From: Spiroplasma kunkelii CR2-3x
GTDB taxonomy: Bacteria > Bacillota_I > Bacilli_A > Mycoplasmatales > Mycoplasmataceae
DNA length: 64,000 nucleotides
Direction: 5' to 3'
NCBI RefSeq assembly: GCF_001274875.1
Contig: NZ_CP010899.1
Coordinates: 1,116,001-1,180,000 of the forward strand
Numbering within the stretch: position 1 is the first letter of the stretch; each line of letters opens with the position of its first letter. Positions 1 to 7,194 of the stretch are shown here, in pieces. Under the pieces are notes generated by a model. It ran no database searches, was not told the DNA's origin, and saw only the letters and a program-made list of their open reading frames with translations. The position numbers were made by a program, and so were the translations under genes.

Positions 1-766
1 TGAATTTAATACCTTTAATACCAATAGTATTAGTATTTACATTACTATCTCATTGTGCTTTAATTTCATTTTTAACAATTTTTTCATCAATAACTAAATA
101 AGTTTTAATTAATTGAACTAATTCATATTGATTAGCATTTTCTAAAAAATCATTATCAATGCCCAGTATTTCAATATCTTTTATTAATATTTTTTCTTTT
201 ATTAAATTAATACCAACTTTTTTTAATTCTTTTTGTTCTAATGATTTATCAATTTGCTCAATTTGTTCCATTACACGAACTTGTTCATCTTGAATTTGGT
301 CTATATCAAGACCCATCTCAGGTGTTAAATTATTTGTTTTTTCAATTAATTCCTGTTTTTTTAATTCTTGTTCTTTTAAAAACTCTTGTTGCTTTTGTAT
401 GCGTGCTTGCGTCATATTATTATTAATTTCAACTCTATATCTTTCAATATAATTTCTATAATTAGTAATTATTTTTCCAATTCTATTATGTTCATCTAAT
501 AATTTTTGAATAAGTTCTAATCATTCTTTAAAAACAAAATTATTTTTAGTAATAGCACTTGGAATATCTTTTAAATGTACATTTTGATAACCATTTAAAG
601 CATAATGATTAATATGTCTAAAAATATACTCAGTTAATTCTTGTTTATTTTCTTCTTTAAATTTTTGAACATTATATGCTAAAATACTTTCATTTTTAAA
701 ATCATCTACTTTTAAAGGAAATTGAAATGTAATGCTATTTACTGTATTTTTTACAATATCACTCAT
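1..766 (-). CDS. Coiled-coil protein of phage early region, C-terminus at window edge
   Basis: Reading TGA as Trp joins two blocks into one frame that starts at MSDIVKN and runs off the left edge (or ends very close to it). An AGGAGGTGA ribosome site lies 6 bases before the ATG, inside the end of the upstream gene. The middle is a long Gln/Glu/Lys-rich coiled coil (KQQEFLKEQELKKQELIEK and onwards). I do not recognise the family. A decayed homologue at 30962-31768 lies directly upstream of a recT remnant, so a role next to phage single-strand annealing recombination is a fair inference. It is not shown by any motif. Confidence 0.6.
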
Positions 767-1036
767 TTATTTCACCTCCTTATTAGGTAATTTTTTATAT
801 AAAGATTTATCTTTTATAATAAAAGTATCTTCTCTTCGACCATTTACATATTGACAATATTCATCAAAATCTTCTTTATATAATTGGCGTTGTTGTAAAT
901 CATATATTTCTAATACAAGTTTTTCTCACTCTTTATCTTTTTCAGCAAGTTCTTTTTTAAGTGTTTCATTTTCTGCTTTAGGTGCATCATTTTCTTCTTG
1001 TAATTTATCAAATTTAATTGATTCTGTTTTTGTCAT
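767..1036 (-). CDS. Small coiled-coil protein, 89 aa
   Basis: An open frame of 89 residues when TGA is Trp (one TGA inside). It begins MTKTESIKFDKLQEEN and continues with a heptad-like Glu/Lys/Leu segment (about residues 10-40). Its start codon overlaps the stop of the pentapeptide gene (TAATGA), and its own end carries the ribosome site of the next gene, so it is translationally coupled inside an operon. A shorter relative of 41 aa with the same N-terminus (ITESIKFDKLQEEN) is at 27506-27631 in the mobilisable island. The function is unknown; the paralogy links this phage-like region to that island. Confidence 0.6.
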
Positions 1037-1326
1037 TATTTATCCTCCTCAATAGTTAATTGTTCTAATTGTTTTTTTGTGATTTTAATACCACATAAAT
1101 AAGCATCTTTAAAATTAGCGCCTTCTAAATCAGAACCTTTTAAATTAGCACCATATAAATTAGCACCTTTTAAATTAGCATCTTCTAAATTAGCATCCTC
1201 TAAATTAGCATCTTCTAAATTAGCATCTTCTAAATCTAATCTTTCACTTTCTAAATATTGATTTAATTTTTCTTTTTCAACAGTAACTCCTGTTAAATCT
1301 TTAATCATATCTTTTAATGTTTTCAT
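1036..1326 (-). CDS. Pentapeptide-repeat protein, 96 aa
   Basis: The start is set at MKTLKDM because GGAGG lies 8 bases upstream; the longer frame has no such site. After an N-terminal stretch of about 35 residues come about nine tandem pentapeptides of the A(N/D)LxX type (LEDAN repeated four times, then LKGAN, LYGAN, LKGSD, LEGAN), then a short Lys/Glu-rich tail. Such repeats fold as a right-handed quadrilateral beta-helix. Some family members mimic DNA and protect gyrase, but nothing here shows that role. The four near-identical LEDAN units are a slippage-prone DNA repeat at 1185-1235. Pieces of a second copy are fused to ppa at 5068-5269. Confidence 0.8.
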   Translation of the reverse strand: MKTLKDMIKDLTGVTVEKEKLNQYLESERLDLEDANLEDANLEDANLEDANLKGANLYGANLKGSDLEGANFKDAYLCGIKITKKQLEQLTIEEDK

Positions 1327-1327
1327 A

Positions 1328-1465
1328 TTATAATTCCTCCAAATTCTTTTCTTCAATTAATGTCTCAATATAGTCATAAGCACTCTCTTCTGAATGACAT
1401 TCTTCTAATGCTTCATTAAATAAATCTTCTTCAGTATAAATATTTCCATTTTCATCTTTATACAT
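1328..1465 (-). CDS. Small acidic protein (MYKDENG family), 45 aa
   Basis: The product begins [15 protein letters not shown] and is rich in Glu and Asp. The start at MYKDENG is preferred because the ribosome site (AAGGGA here, GGAGAA in the second copy) is 8-9 bases upstream. The stop lies just before the pentapeptide gene. Two relatives exist in this window: 5257-5502, fused to an RNase HII fragment, and 31768-31905, with a stop as second codon. The function is unknown. It is conserved in order with the same neighbours, so it belongs to the early operon of the element. Confidence 0.6.
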   Translation of the reverse strand: MYKDENGNIYTEEDLFNEALEECHSEESAYDYIETLIEEKNLEEL

Positions 1466-1466
1466 A

Positions 1467-1760
1467 TTATTCATTCCCTTCTTTACAAGATTCTTGATTT
1501 CTTTTTCTTCTTTCACAATCTTTACAAATTTCGGTTTTTTCTCAATTTTTACGATTATTATCATAATCTTCAATTAACTGTTTAAATTCATCAATATTAT
1601 ATTTATCAAGATGTAATTCTTTAAAATTTAATGATCAATCATTTTCAACATAATAATGACCTGCGGTAAAATCATATTTAGAATAATTTTCATCTTCTTT
1701 GGTTTGATATTTTTCATAAAATTCATCAATACTAAATCTTATAATATTATTTTTACTCAT
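1467..1760 (-). CDS. Hypothetical protein with C-terminal Cys cluster, 97 aa
   Basis: An open frame under code 4 with two internal TGA codons, from MSKNNIIRFSIDEFYEK to a C-terminal segment containing CKDCERRKRNQESC, which could bind zinc. The ribosome site AAAGGAAG lies within the end of the upstream gene. The stop codon precedes the ATG of the next gene by one base, so the two are coupled. This gene has no counterpart in the other two early-region copies of the window. No family recognised. Confidence 0.55.
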
Positions 1761-1761
1761 A

Positions 1762-2007
1762 TTATTTTTCTTCCTTTAATATAAGTTCTAATAATTTAAT
1801 TCTTTTTTTATAATCTTCTAGGCGATTATTTTCTGATACAGAGTCATCCCTTTTATTTATTGTGATTATTAATTCCATTTTTTTATTAAAAATTTTAATT
1901 GTTTCATCATATGCATAAGTATAAATTTCATAGCAGTATTCATCATCTAATTTATTAATAACTTGTTTTTGAAATGCTGATAATTGTAAATTTCTAATTT
2001 CTTTCAT
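1762..2007 (-). CDS. Hypothetical protein, 81 aa
   Basis: The start at MKEIRNLQLS is chosen for the AAGGAGAAG ribosome site upstream; the longer frame starts inside the previous gene. The product is charged, probably alpha/beta, with a Lys/Glu-rich C-terminal helix (YKKRIKLLELILKEEK). It has no membrane segment or recognisable motif. It sits between two small genes of the same operon, almost without gaps. Unknown function. Confidence 0.5.
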   Translation of the reverse strand: MKEIRNLQLSAFQKQVINKLDDEYCYEIYTYAYDETIKIFNKKMELIITINKRDDSVSENNRLEDYKKRIKLLELILKEEK

Positions 2008-2009
2008 AT

Positions 2010-2186
2010 TATTTATTCTTCTTCTCCTTGTCATTCAATATTTTCATCTTCTAAATCAATAATAGTTGTTAATCATTCTTGTTGATTTTCAACTTTAGCA
2101 GTTATTTTTGCCTCTTTTAATGTATAAAATGATTTAGTTATAACTTCATTTTCATATTTCATTACTAATAAGTATCTTTTTTCCAT
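2010..2186 (-). CDS. Small protein (MEKRYLLV family), 58 aa
   Basis: Reads MEKRYLLVMKYENEV and ends IEWQGEEE, with two TGA Trp codons. GGAGG lies about 9 bases before the ATG, overlapping the TAG of the upstream gene. The pattern (K/R)YLLL...FYTxxEAxxTA...TTIIxLE is shared with 5508-5666 and 31907-32083, so it is a true protein family kept in the three early-region copies. Its role is unknown. Confidence 0.6.
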
Positions 2187-2199
2187 AATTTAATTCCTC

Positions 2200-2358
2200 C
2201 TAATTTTTTCTAGTATTTAATGCTCAATGTTCAGCAGTAATTTCATCTTGTCCAAGTGTGTATTTAATCAATCTATTTTCAATTTCTTCTTTATTTTCTT
2301 GATTACATTTAAAACAATAACCTCAATATCTTTTTTTAAAACATATTTTCTTTTTCAT
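2200..2358 (-). CDS. Small zinc-finger-like protein, 52 aa
   Basis: First gene of this leftward operon, starting MKKKICFKKRYWGYC. It has a CFKC pair plus an earlier Cys, suggesting a small metal-binding knuckle, followed by a Glu-rich helix and the conserved ending DEIT(A/N)EHWAL. Homologues at 5680-5835 and 32290-32451 occupy the same first position, each behind a long non-coding leader. The AAGGAGAA ribosome site precedes the ATG. The conserved position directly after a structured leader suggests an early regulatory protein, but this is inference. Confidence 0.6.
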
Positions 2359-2388
2359 AGTTATTTTTAAATTCTCCTTTTTACAATT

Positions 2389-2771
2389 AACTACAAAGTA
2401 CTACAATGTTCTACATTTTGTAGTTACTTGTAGTATTAAGTACCTCCTCATCAAGTCCCCACTAGTAGATTAATTAAGAAATCCTTACCCAGTTCTTAAA
2501 AGTTATTCAACCTCTACGCACACGATTTTATTTTTATCCTTGCAATTAATAGTTATGAATGCACCGCTACGCGTCTATCTTAATCAAAGTCATTAATTTA
2601 CAAAATCGCAAAAAAACAAGTTAACAGCTCTAATGGTTTCATGCCGGCGAAAATGCCTTGTTGGAGAACCTTCCCTAAAAATATGTAATTATAAATTAAA
2701 CACTTGTAGAGCCAATATATTTAATTTTTAAAGTTGTTTTATAAAATTTAAGGTTTTAAAAAAACAAAATT
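2389..2771 (-). other. Non-coding leader A, possible structured RNA
   Basis: About 380 bases without a convincing frame, upstream of the operon starting at 2358. It is more G+C-rich than its surroundings and shows small inverted repeats such as GGC-ATTTTC-GCC near 2650 and paired CTACAA/TTGTAG runs at 2391-2430. It takes the same place as leaders B (5893-6120) and C (32530-32790), but I could not align it with them, so it may be a different class or only a promoter region. Confidence 0.35.
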
Positions 2772-2888
2772 TTAATATTCAGTGTAATAAACATCTTCAA
2801 ATCATTCTGTTTTTTCACGATGGTTAACTGTATGAAACTGCTTTGGTGTTCCACATTTACTACATTTAATAAAAGTATTTTTAGACAT
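2772..2888 (-). CDS. Very small zinc-ribbon-like protein, 38 aa
   Basis: The frame [19 protein letters not shown] to YYTEY has an AAGGAGATG ribosome site 8 bases before the ATG and one TGA Trp codon. A CSKC pair with a His further on could form half a zinc ribbon. It lies alone between leader A and a terminator-like hairpin. It is too short for ordinary gene finding, but the strong ribosome site and coding-like composition support it. Function unknown. Confidence 0.5.
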
Positions 2889-2924
2889 ATTTTTTTCATC
2901 TCCTTTTTATGGTTGTTTTTAAAT

Positions 2925-2981
2925 AAAAAAACCAACCCAATAAGGGTCGGTTTTTTGTCCTACTTCATCCTTTATTCTACA
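2925..2981. terminator. Terminator hairpin with arm shared with the 62798 palindrome
   Basis: ACCAACCC and GGGTCGGT flank AATAA, with A and T runs outside: a bidirectional rho-independent terminator with one mismatch. The following 25 bases up to 2981 (GTCCTACTTCATCC and on) are identical to the right arm of the long palindrome at 62798-62884. At 2982 the sequence changes abruptly into scpB, so 2981/2982 is a recombination junction. Confidence 0.75.
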
Positions 2982-3345
2982 GCTGATAAATATCGCTTAG
3001 CAACAAAGCAAGAATATTATCAATTTTATTTAAAATTAGCTAATAATAAAATAGAAGCATGTTTATCACAAGCAGCATTAGAAACATTAGCAATTATTGC
3101 CTACCGTGGACCAATTAGTAAACCAGAAATTGAAGAGTTACGGGGAGTTAATTCTGATAGTGTTATTAAAAAAATTACGCGCACGCGATTTAATTGATGA
3201 AGTTGGTAAAAGCGAATTATCAGGGAAACCAATGACATATAATATTACTGAAGAATTTTTAAAAGTTTTTAATTTAAATTCTTTAGCAGATTTACCACAA
3301 ATTAAGGAAACTGTGATAGAAAAAGAGGAGAATTTATTTAAATAA
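2982..3345 (+). pseudogene. scpB: scpB fragment, 5' truncated and frameshifted
   Basis: Codes for ScpB from about residue 64 (ADKYRLATK) to its natural C-terminus but lacks the start and first third. It also has seven A residues, instead of six in the intact gene at 12954-13502, in the codons for [10 protein letters not shown], which breaks the frame near 3172. This is the left end of an inverted partial copy of the chromosomal block at 11090-13316. The intact scpB elsewhere should supply the function; this copy is inert. Confidence 0.9.
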
Positions 3346-4039
3346 TGGAACGCTTACAAAAAGTTATTGCAGAAAAAGGTTATTGTTCACGACGAAAAAC
3401 AGAAGAATTAATTATTCAAGGACAAGTTAAAGTTAATAATATTGTGGTAACAACGTTGGGTACTAAAGTTAGCAAAAATGATCAAATACAAATAAACAAT
3501 CAAATTCTTACGAATGAGAAAATGGCAAATAAGGTTTATTTGATGTTGAACAGTTTTAAACTATGTTAAAGGTGTTTCAGAGCGAATTTATCCGGTGGGT
3601 CGTTTAGACTATGATACTAGTGGGCTTTTGCTATTGACTAATGATGGAGAATTTACTAATATTATTACACACCCAAGTCATATTTAATAAGACATATCAT
3701 GTTTTGGTTTCTGGTTATCTTTCAAAACAAAAACTATAAAAATTAGCAACAGGACTTGAAATTGAACCAGGAATTATAACAAGCAAAACGCAAGCAAAAT
3801 TAGTAAAATATGAAGAAGCAAAAAATGTTTCGATTCTTTTATTAACAATTCATGAAGGCAGAAAACATCAAGTTTAAAAAATGATACAATCATTAGGACA
3901 TGAAGTTATTAAATTAAAACGAATTGCAATCGGTTTTTTACAGTTAGATGAAACATTAAAACCTAGTGAATGACATTATTTAAAACCAAAAGAAATTAAA
4001 CGTTTTTTTGGAATAGTATCACACTTAAAAACAAAATAA
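3345..4039 (+). pseudogene. rluB/rsuA-type pseudouridine synthase, broken copy 1
   Basis: The N-terminal S4-type RNA-binding part (MERLQKVIAEKGYCSRRKTEE) is intact, but about 57 bases are deleted after KVYLMLN. The catalytic motif region GRLDYDTSGLLLLTNDG is in good frame here. It shares with the second copy (12202-12954) a frameshift near HPSHI, a stop after SKQKL and a stop after EGRKHQV, so the parent gene was dead before it was duplicated. Family role: 23S rRNA pseudouridine synthesis. It begins at the ScpB stop (TAATG), the normal arrangement in Firmicutes and mollicutes. Confidence 0.85.
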
Positions 4040-4053
4040 AGGAGAAAAAAACA

Positions 4054-4662
4054 ATGCGGATTACATTAGCAGGAGTTGTTGGAGTAGGGAAATCAACTGT
4101 TAGTAAACTATTGGGAAAAAAAAATCATTATATGGTAATGGATGAGCCAGTTGAGGAAAATCCATATTTAGATCAGTATTATGCTGATCCAAAAGATATG
4201 GCTTTTAAAATGCAAGTATATATGGTAATGGCGCGTAGTAAACAATTAAAACAAGCAAAAATAACATCTAATATTATTTTTGACCGTAGTATTTTAGAGG
4301 ATCCAATTTTTGTTGATGTCTTATATGAACTAGGATATATGAATACAACAGATTATAAAGTTTATAAAGAATTTTATGATGTTGTTGTTTTACAAAGTTT
4401 ATATTTAGATGAAAACATTAAACCAGAATTAGTTGTTTATTTACGAGTTGATCCAGAAGTAGCGATGGAACGAATTACCAAAAGAGGCCGAGCTAGTGAA
4501 CAAAATATTGGCAGCGCTTATTGAACATTATTAAACCGAAAATATGAGGAATGATATGAAAGCTCAAAAGATAATTTTAATTTTTTAGTTATTGATGCCA
4601 ATCATAAAACACCAGAAGAAATTGTTGCCATAATTTCAGAAAAATTAATTGAAAAGAAATAA
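4054..4662 (+). CDS. Deoxynucleoside kinase (dGK/dAK family), intact copy
   Basis: 202 aa in one frame under code 4. The P-loop GVVGVGKST is at residues 7-15, the (M)DEPVEENPYL substrate motif is near 30, and DRSILEDPIF and RxxKRGRASEQ form the lid-type segments. This is the family that phosphorylates deoxyadenosine/deoxyguanosine for DNA precursor salvage. It lies 14 bases after the rluB remnant with an AAAGGAG ribosome site. The homologue at 11579-12186 has one A less in the AAAAAAAAA run after TTGGG, so this duplicated copy is the only one with an open frame. It also differs at ELVVYLR (ELFFYLR in the other copy). Confidence 0.9.
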
Positions 4663-4670
4663 GACAATAT

Positions 4671-4696
4671 AAAAACTAGTGTCAACAATAGTTTTT
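4671..4696. terminator. Terminator, duplicated, one mismatch
   Basis: AAAAACTAGTG-TCAA-CAATAGTTTTT: the copy of the perfect hairpin at 11545-11570, with one base changed in the right arm. It separates the dgk copy from the ppa fragment facing it. Confidence 0.75.
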
Positions 4697-4702
4697 ATTT
4701 GT

Positions 4703-5269
4703 TTAAATTTTCCCTAATCCTTTTTCTTTTCAAATTTTCATTACAGCATCTTTTCCTTTTGTTTCTAAAATATCTTTGTATTCTAAATAACGTTCTTGAC
4801 ATTCTTTAATTTCTTTTAAAGCTTGGTCTAAGCCACTTCAACCATTAATTTTAACTTCTTTTTTTTCCAAAGTTTTATATTGTAAAAAGAAAGTTTCAAT
4901 TTCATTTCGTATTGCTAATGGAACATCTTCTAAAGTTTGAATATGATTAAAACGCGGATTATCAGCCATCACAGCCATTAATTTTGTGTCAATTTCCCCA
5001 TTATCAATCATATTAATTGTTCCCAAAATACGAACATTGATTTGACAGCCAGGAATTGTGGGGTAAGCTAGTATTGAAGTTGAACAAGAAAAATTAAATC
5101 AATATTTAGAAAGTGAAAAATTAGATTTAAAAGATGCTTATTTATATGGTGCTGATTTTTATCCAGGAGAATATGGTTTTATTGAAAACACATTAGATTG
5201 AGATGGTGATCCCCTTGATGTAATTTCATTAAGCATTAAGTCCGCAATCATATCTTTTAATGTTTTCAT
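4703..5269 (-). pseudogene. Pentapeptide-repeat::pyrophosphatase chimera with inverted interior
   Basis: 4703-5067 codes, leftward, for the last two thirds of inorganic pyrophosphatase (from TYPTIPGCQ to GLGKI). 5068-5235 is inverted: on the plus strand it reads a pentapeptide-protein segment (VEVEQEKLNQYLESEK to YLYGADF) running without break into [18 protein letters not shown] of ppa. 5236-5269 is the minus-strand start [11 protein letters not shown]. Turning 5068-5235 around restores one perfect frame from MKTLKDM through the repeats into pyrophosphatase and its stop. So an in-frame fusion formed first, at the shared YGAN(F) codons, and then its middle was inverted. The intact ppa is at 10975-11538. 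Confidence 0.85.
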
Positions 5270-5502
5270 ATTATAATTCCTCCAAATTCTTGTAATGCTA
5301 ATAAATATTTTTTGGTTCCGTACCCTTTATTATTTTTAAAATCATATTGTGGATAATCTTGATCAAATTTGAGCATTAAATTATATCTTGTTACTTTTGC
5401 TAAAATTGAAGCTGCCGCAATTGATTCTGAATGACATTCTTCTAATGCTTCATTAAATAAATCTTCTTCAGTATAAATATTTCCATTTTCATCTTTATAC
5501 AT
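5257..5502 (-). CDS. Chimera of MYKDENG small protein and RNase HII fragment, 81 aa
   Basis: The first 20 or so residues ([20 protein letters not shown], then EECHSE) match the small acidic protein at 1328-1465. The frame then passes directly into [13 protein letters not shown], the signature of ribonuclease HII, and about 35 further RNase HII residues to KKYLLALQE. It returns to the phage intergenic sequence (EFGGII) and ends inside the next gene's start. The junctions fall at short shared sequences (TCAGAA; AAGAA..TGG). Only a small C-terminal part of RNase HII is present, without its N-terminal catalytic acids, so no RNase activity is expected. The ribosome site GGAGAA is kept. Confidence 0.8.
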
Positions 5503-5507
5503 ATTAT

Positions 5508-5666
5508 TTATTCTCCTTGTCATTCAATTTTTTCTAAATTAATAATAGTTTTTTCACTGTAAAATATATTTTTAGCAGTAAGCTCTGCTTCAATATATGT
5601 ATAAAAAAACTGAGTATTAAATCCAAATTTATCTTTTGATAATAACAAGTATTTATATTTTTTCAT
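5508..5666 (-). CDS. Small protein (MEKRYLLV family), 52 aa, second copy
   Basis: Begins [16 protein letters not shown] and ends IEWQGE, the same plan as 2010-2186 (short beta-type N-terminus, [11 protein letters not shown] middle, TIINLE, WQGE end). A GGATG ribosome site of weaker form replaces GGAGG. It is followed immediately by the chimera gene, keeping the gene order of the early operon. Function unknown. Confidence 0.55.
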
Positions 5667-5679
5667 AATTTAATTCATC

Positions 5680-5835
5680 CTAATTTTGTTTACCTAATGC
5701 TCAATGTTCATTAGTAATTTCATCGTGTGAAAGTGTGTATTTAATCAATCTATTTTCAATTTCTTCTTTATTTTCTTGATTACATTTAAAGCAATATCCT
5801 CAATATCTTTTTTTAAAACAAAGTTTCTTTTTCAT
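5680..5835 (-). CDS. Small zinc-finger-like protein, second copy, 51 aa
   Basis: MKKKLCFKKRYWGYC then CFKCNQENKEEIENR: nearly identical to 2200-2358 apart from the C-terminus, which ends ALGKQN as in the third copy (32290-32451). It is the first gene behind leader B. The upstream ribosome site GGGGGTAAC is weaker than in the first copy. Unknown function. Confidence 0.6.
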
Positions 5836-5892
5836 AGTTACCCCCATTAATTAACTAAAAATGACTACAACTTTGTAGTTGTTTTTTCTTTG

Positions 5893-6120
5893 TGGTGCCA
5901 GAGAATTCTCTCTCTTCATCCGCACCATTTCAGGTTAAAGCGTTCAGTTTTTAAAATAAATCTACTTGCACCTTGAAGAGCCTAATGCTATACGCAAATT
6001 TATTTATAAAGTCACTATCTCTATTTTTATTGTCGTTTGATATTAACCTTGGACTTATCACGACTATCACTTGTTAAAGTGTCTATTATTTCCAGACTGT
6101 TTACTGTTGGGTTAGACCAC
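5893..6120 (-). ncRNA. Candidate structured RNA leader B
   Basis: Read leftward, this non-coding stretch aligns with leader C (32530-32790) over most of its length. Shared blocks include GTCTA...AATAATAGAC (closing 5-bp helix), GATAGT, GGTTAATA, ATAGTGACTTTA, CTTCAAGGT, GTAGATTTA and AACTGAACGCTTT.ACCTGAAA. A small hairpin differs in sequence but keeps pairing (CACTT-TAACA-AGTG here, GCGAT-AA-ATTGC in C), which argues for RNA structure. A closing hairpin GGTGC...GCACC with inner AGAGA/TCTCT ends it. No known class recognised. It lies just before the early operon, so it may be a cis-acting leader or an independent RNA. Confidence 0.5.
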
Positions 6121-6156
6121 CAAAATATTTATTAAATTGCTGGATTGTTTTCAAAT

Positions 6157-6190
6157 AAAAAAACAACCCTTTAACAAGAGTTGTTTTTTG
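6157..6190. terminator. Terminator-like hairpin upstream of leader B
   Basis: AAACAACCCTTT-AAC-AAGAGTTGTTT with A and T runs on both sides, one imperfect pair. The same hairpin, perfect, stands at 32881-32908 upstream of leader C. It would insulate the leader from transcription entering from either side. Confidence 0.6.
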
Positions 6191-6384
6191 CCGCTTCATC
6201 GTACAGGATGCAAATTTAATAAATTATTTTTTAGTGTGTTTAAATGTGGATAAAATAAAATAAAAATTAAAATATTTTGATTTTTTTTAAATTTATAGTT
6301 GATTTTTGTAATTTTTATTATATTATTTAATTAATAAAGATTTGTTGCACTTTATTTTACATAATTAATTTTTTAATAGCGTTT

Positions 6385-6720
6385 TTTTAATATTGTTGTA
6401 TAACACTATTAGGTATTTTTTGACTTAATATTATATGAAAATGAACTGATCTACGTTGTTGATATTCATAAGTAGTTAAAGATTTTAAAATTCCTTTATG
6501 ATGTTTTTAACTAATAGAATTATTATATCAATAGTTTATTTTTTGAAAAAATAATTTTAAATCACGCTTGCATTTTTAATATCTGTTTCATTTTTTGCAT
6601 AAGTTAAAGTAAGAAAACTTAAATTTTTACAATTCCAAAAATTTTTATATGCTTTACGAATATAATTACCTTGTGAACGAACACAAAGTATATTGAAAGT
6701 TTCAAACTATTTATATTTTC
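6385..6720 (-). pseudogene. Rolling-circle replication initiator (Rep), decayed
   Basis: Fragments in shifted frames: VRSQGNYIRKAYKNFW, NLSFLTLTYAKNET, then after frameshifts KGILKSLTTYEYQQRRSVHFHIIL. FLTLTY is motif 1 and HFH is the HUH metal-binding motif 2 of rolling-circle initiators of filamentous phages and plasmids. No tyrosine motif and no complete frame remain. The SpV1-like provirus at 39220-47096 has no Rep at all, so this may be the remnant of another plectrovirus insertion. Confidence 0.6.
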
Positions 6721-6781
6721 CTAGCACAAAACTTTTAAAATATAATTTAGTGTTTTTTTTATTTGGAAGGAGTTTATAAAA

Positions 6782-7048
6782 ATGAATAATGTTTTTATTC
6801 AAGATAATTTAATAAATAAAGGTCATAATGTAATTATGAATGCTTTAAATTATGTTAAAAAAGAATATTGTTTAAAAACGTATTTTATGGTAATTATGTT
6901 AAAAATATTGTTCTACTATTAGAATTTATTAATAATAATCTTCGTAATAAATATGGTATTAAAAATACTGGAAAAAATGATAAAAAATTATGAAATAGTT
7001 GTTGTTTATATTTGAAAGTTATTCTTATTGTAATATATTATTTTTAAT
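6782..7048 (+). pseudogene. Unrecognised broken gene
   Basis: A start with a good ribosome site (GGAAGGAG) begins MNNVFIQDNLINKGHN and NYVKKEY, then the frame shifts near 6880. The next frames read NIVLLLEFINNNLRNKYGIK and NDKKLWNSCCLYLKV and end at YYF plus stop. It looks like one decayed gene of about 85 codons. No family recognised. It lies next to the Rep remnant and may come from the same virus. Confidence 0.35.
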
Positions 7049-7166
7049 TTTACAATTTTTTTTATTTTTTCGTCTATTTTGTTAGTTAATTAACACTTTT
7101 TATTATATCATAAAAAAAGAAAATTCAGCACTTTTCATGCTAATCCAGCTTATCTTTCTATATAAA

Positions 7167-7190
7167 AAAACTAACAATAATGTTAGTTTT
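7167..7190 (-). terminator. Terminator of tig
   Basis: AAAACTAACA-ATAA-TGTTAGTTTT just after the tig stop codon, with A/T runs on both sides: a perfect hairpin for the leftward transcript. Confidence 0.8.
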
Positions 7191-7194
7191 TATT

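Noticed and set aside
241-426. Plus-strand frame of 61 codons
   Set aside because: Lies opposite the coding frame of the coiled-coil early protein, has no ribosome site and vanishes in the homologous copy.
1180-1240. Possible CRISPR-like short repeats
   Set aside because: The repeats are in-frame pentapeptide codons without spacers. No CRISPR array or cas gene seen anywhere in the window.
2380-2460. Hammerhead-like CTTGATGAG motif in leader A
   Set aside because: No matching GAAA core or three-helix arrangement around it.
5893-6120. Leader B as RNase P RNA, tmRNA or SRP RNA
   Set aside because: None of the invariant motifs of those RNAs is present, and the element occurs at least twice near phage genes.
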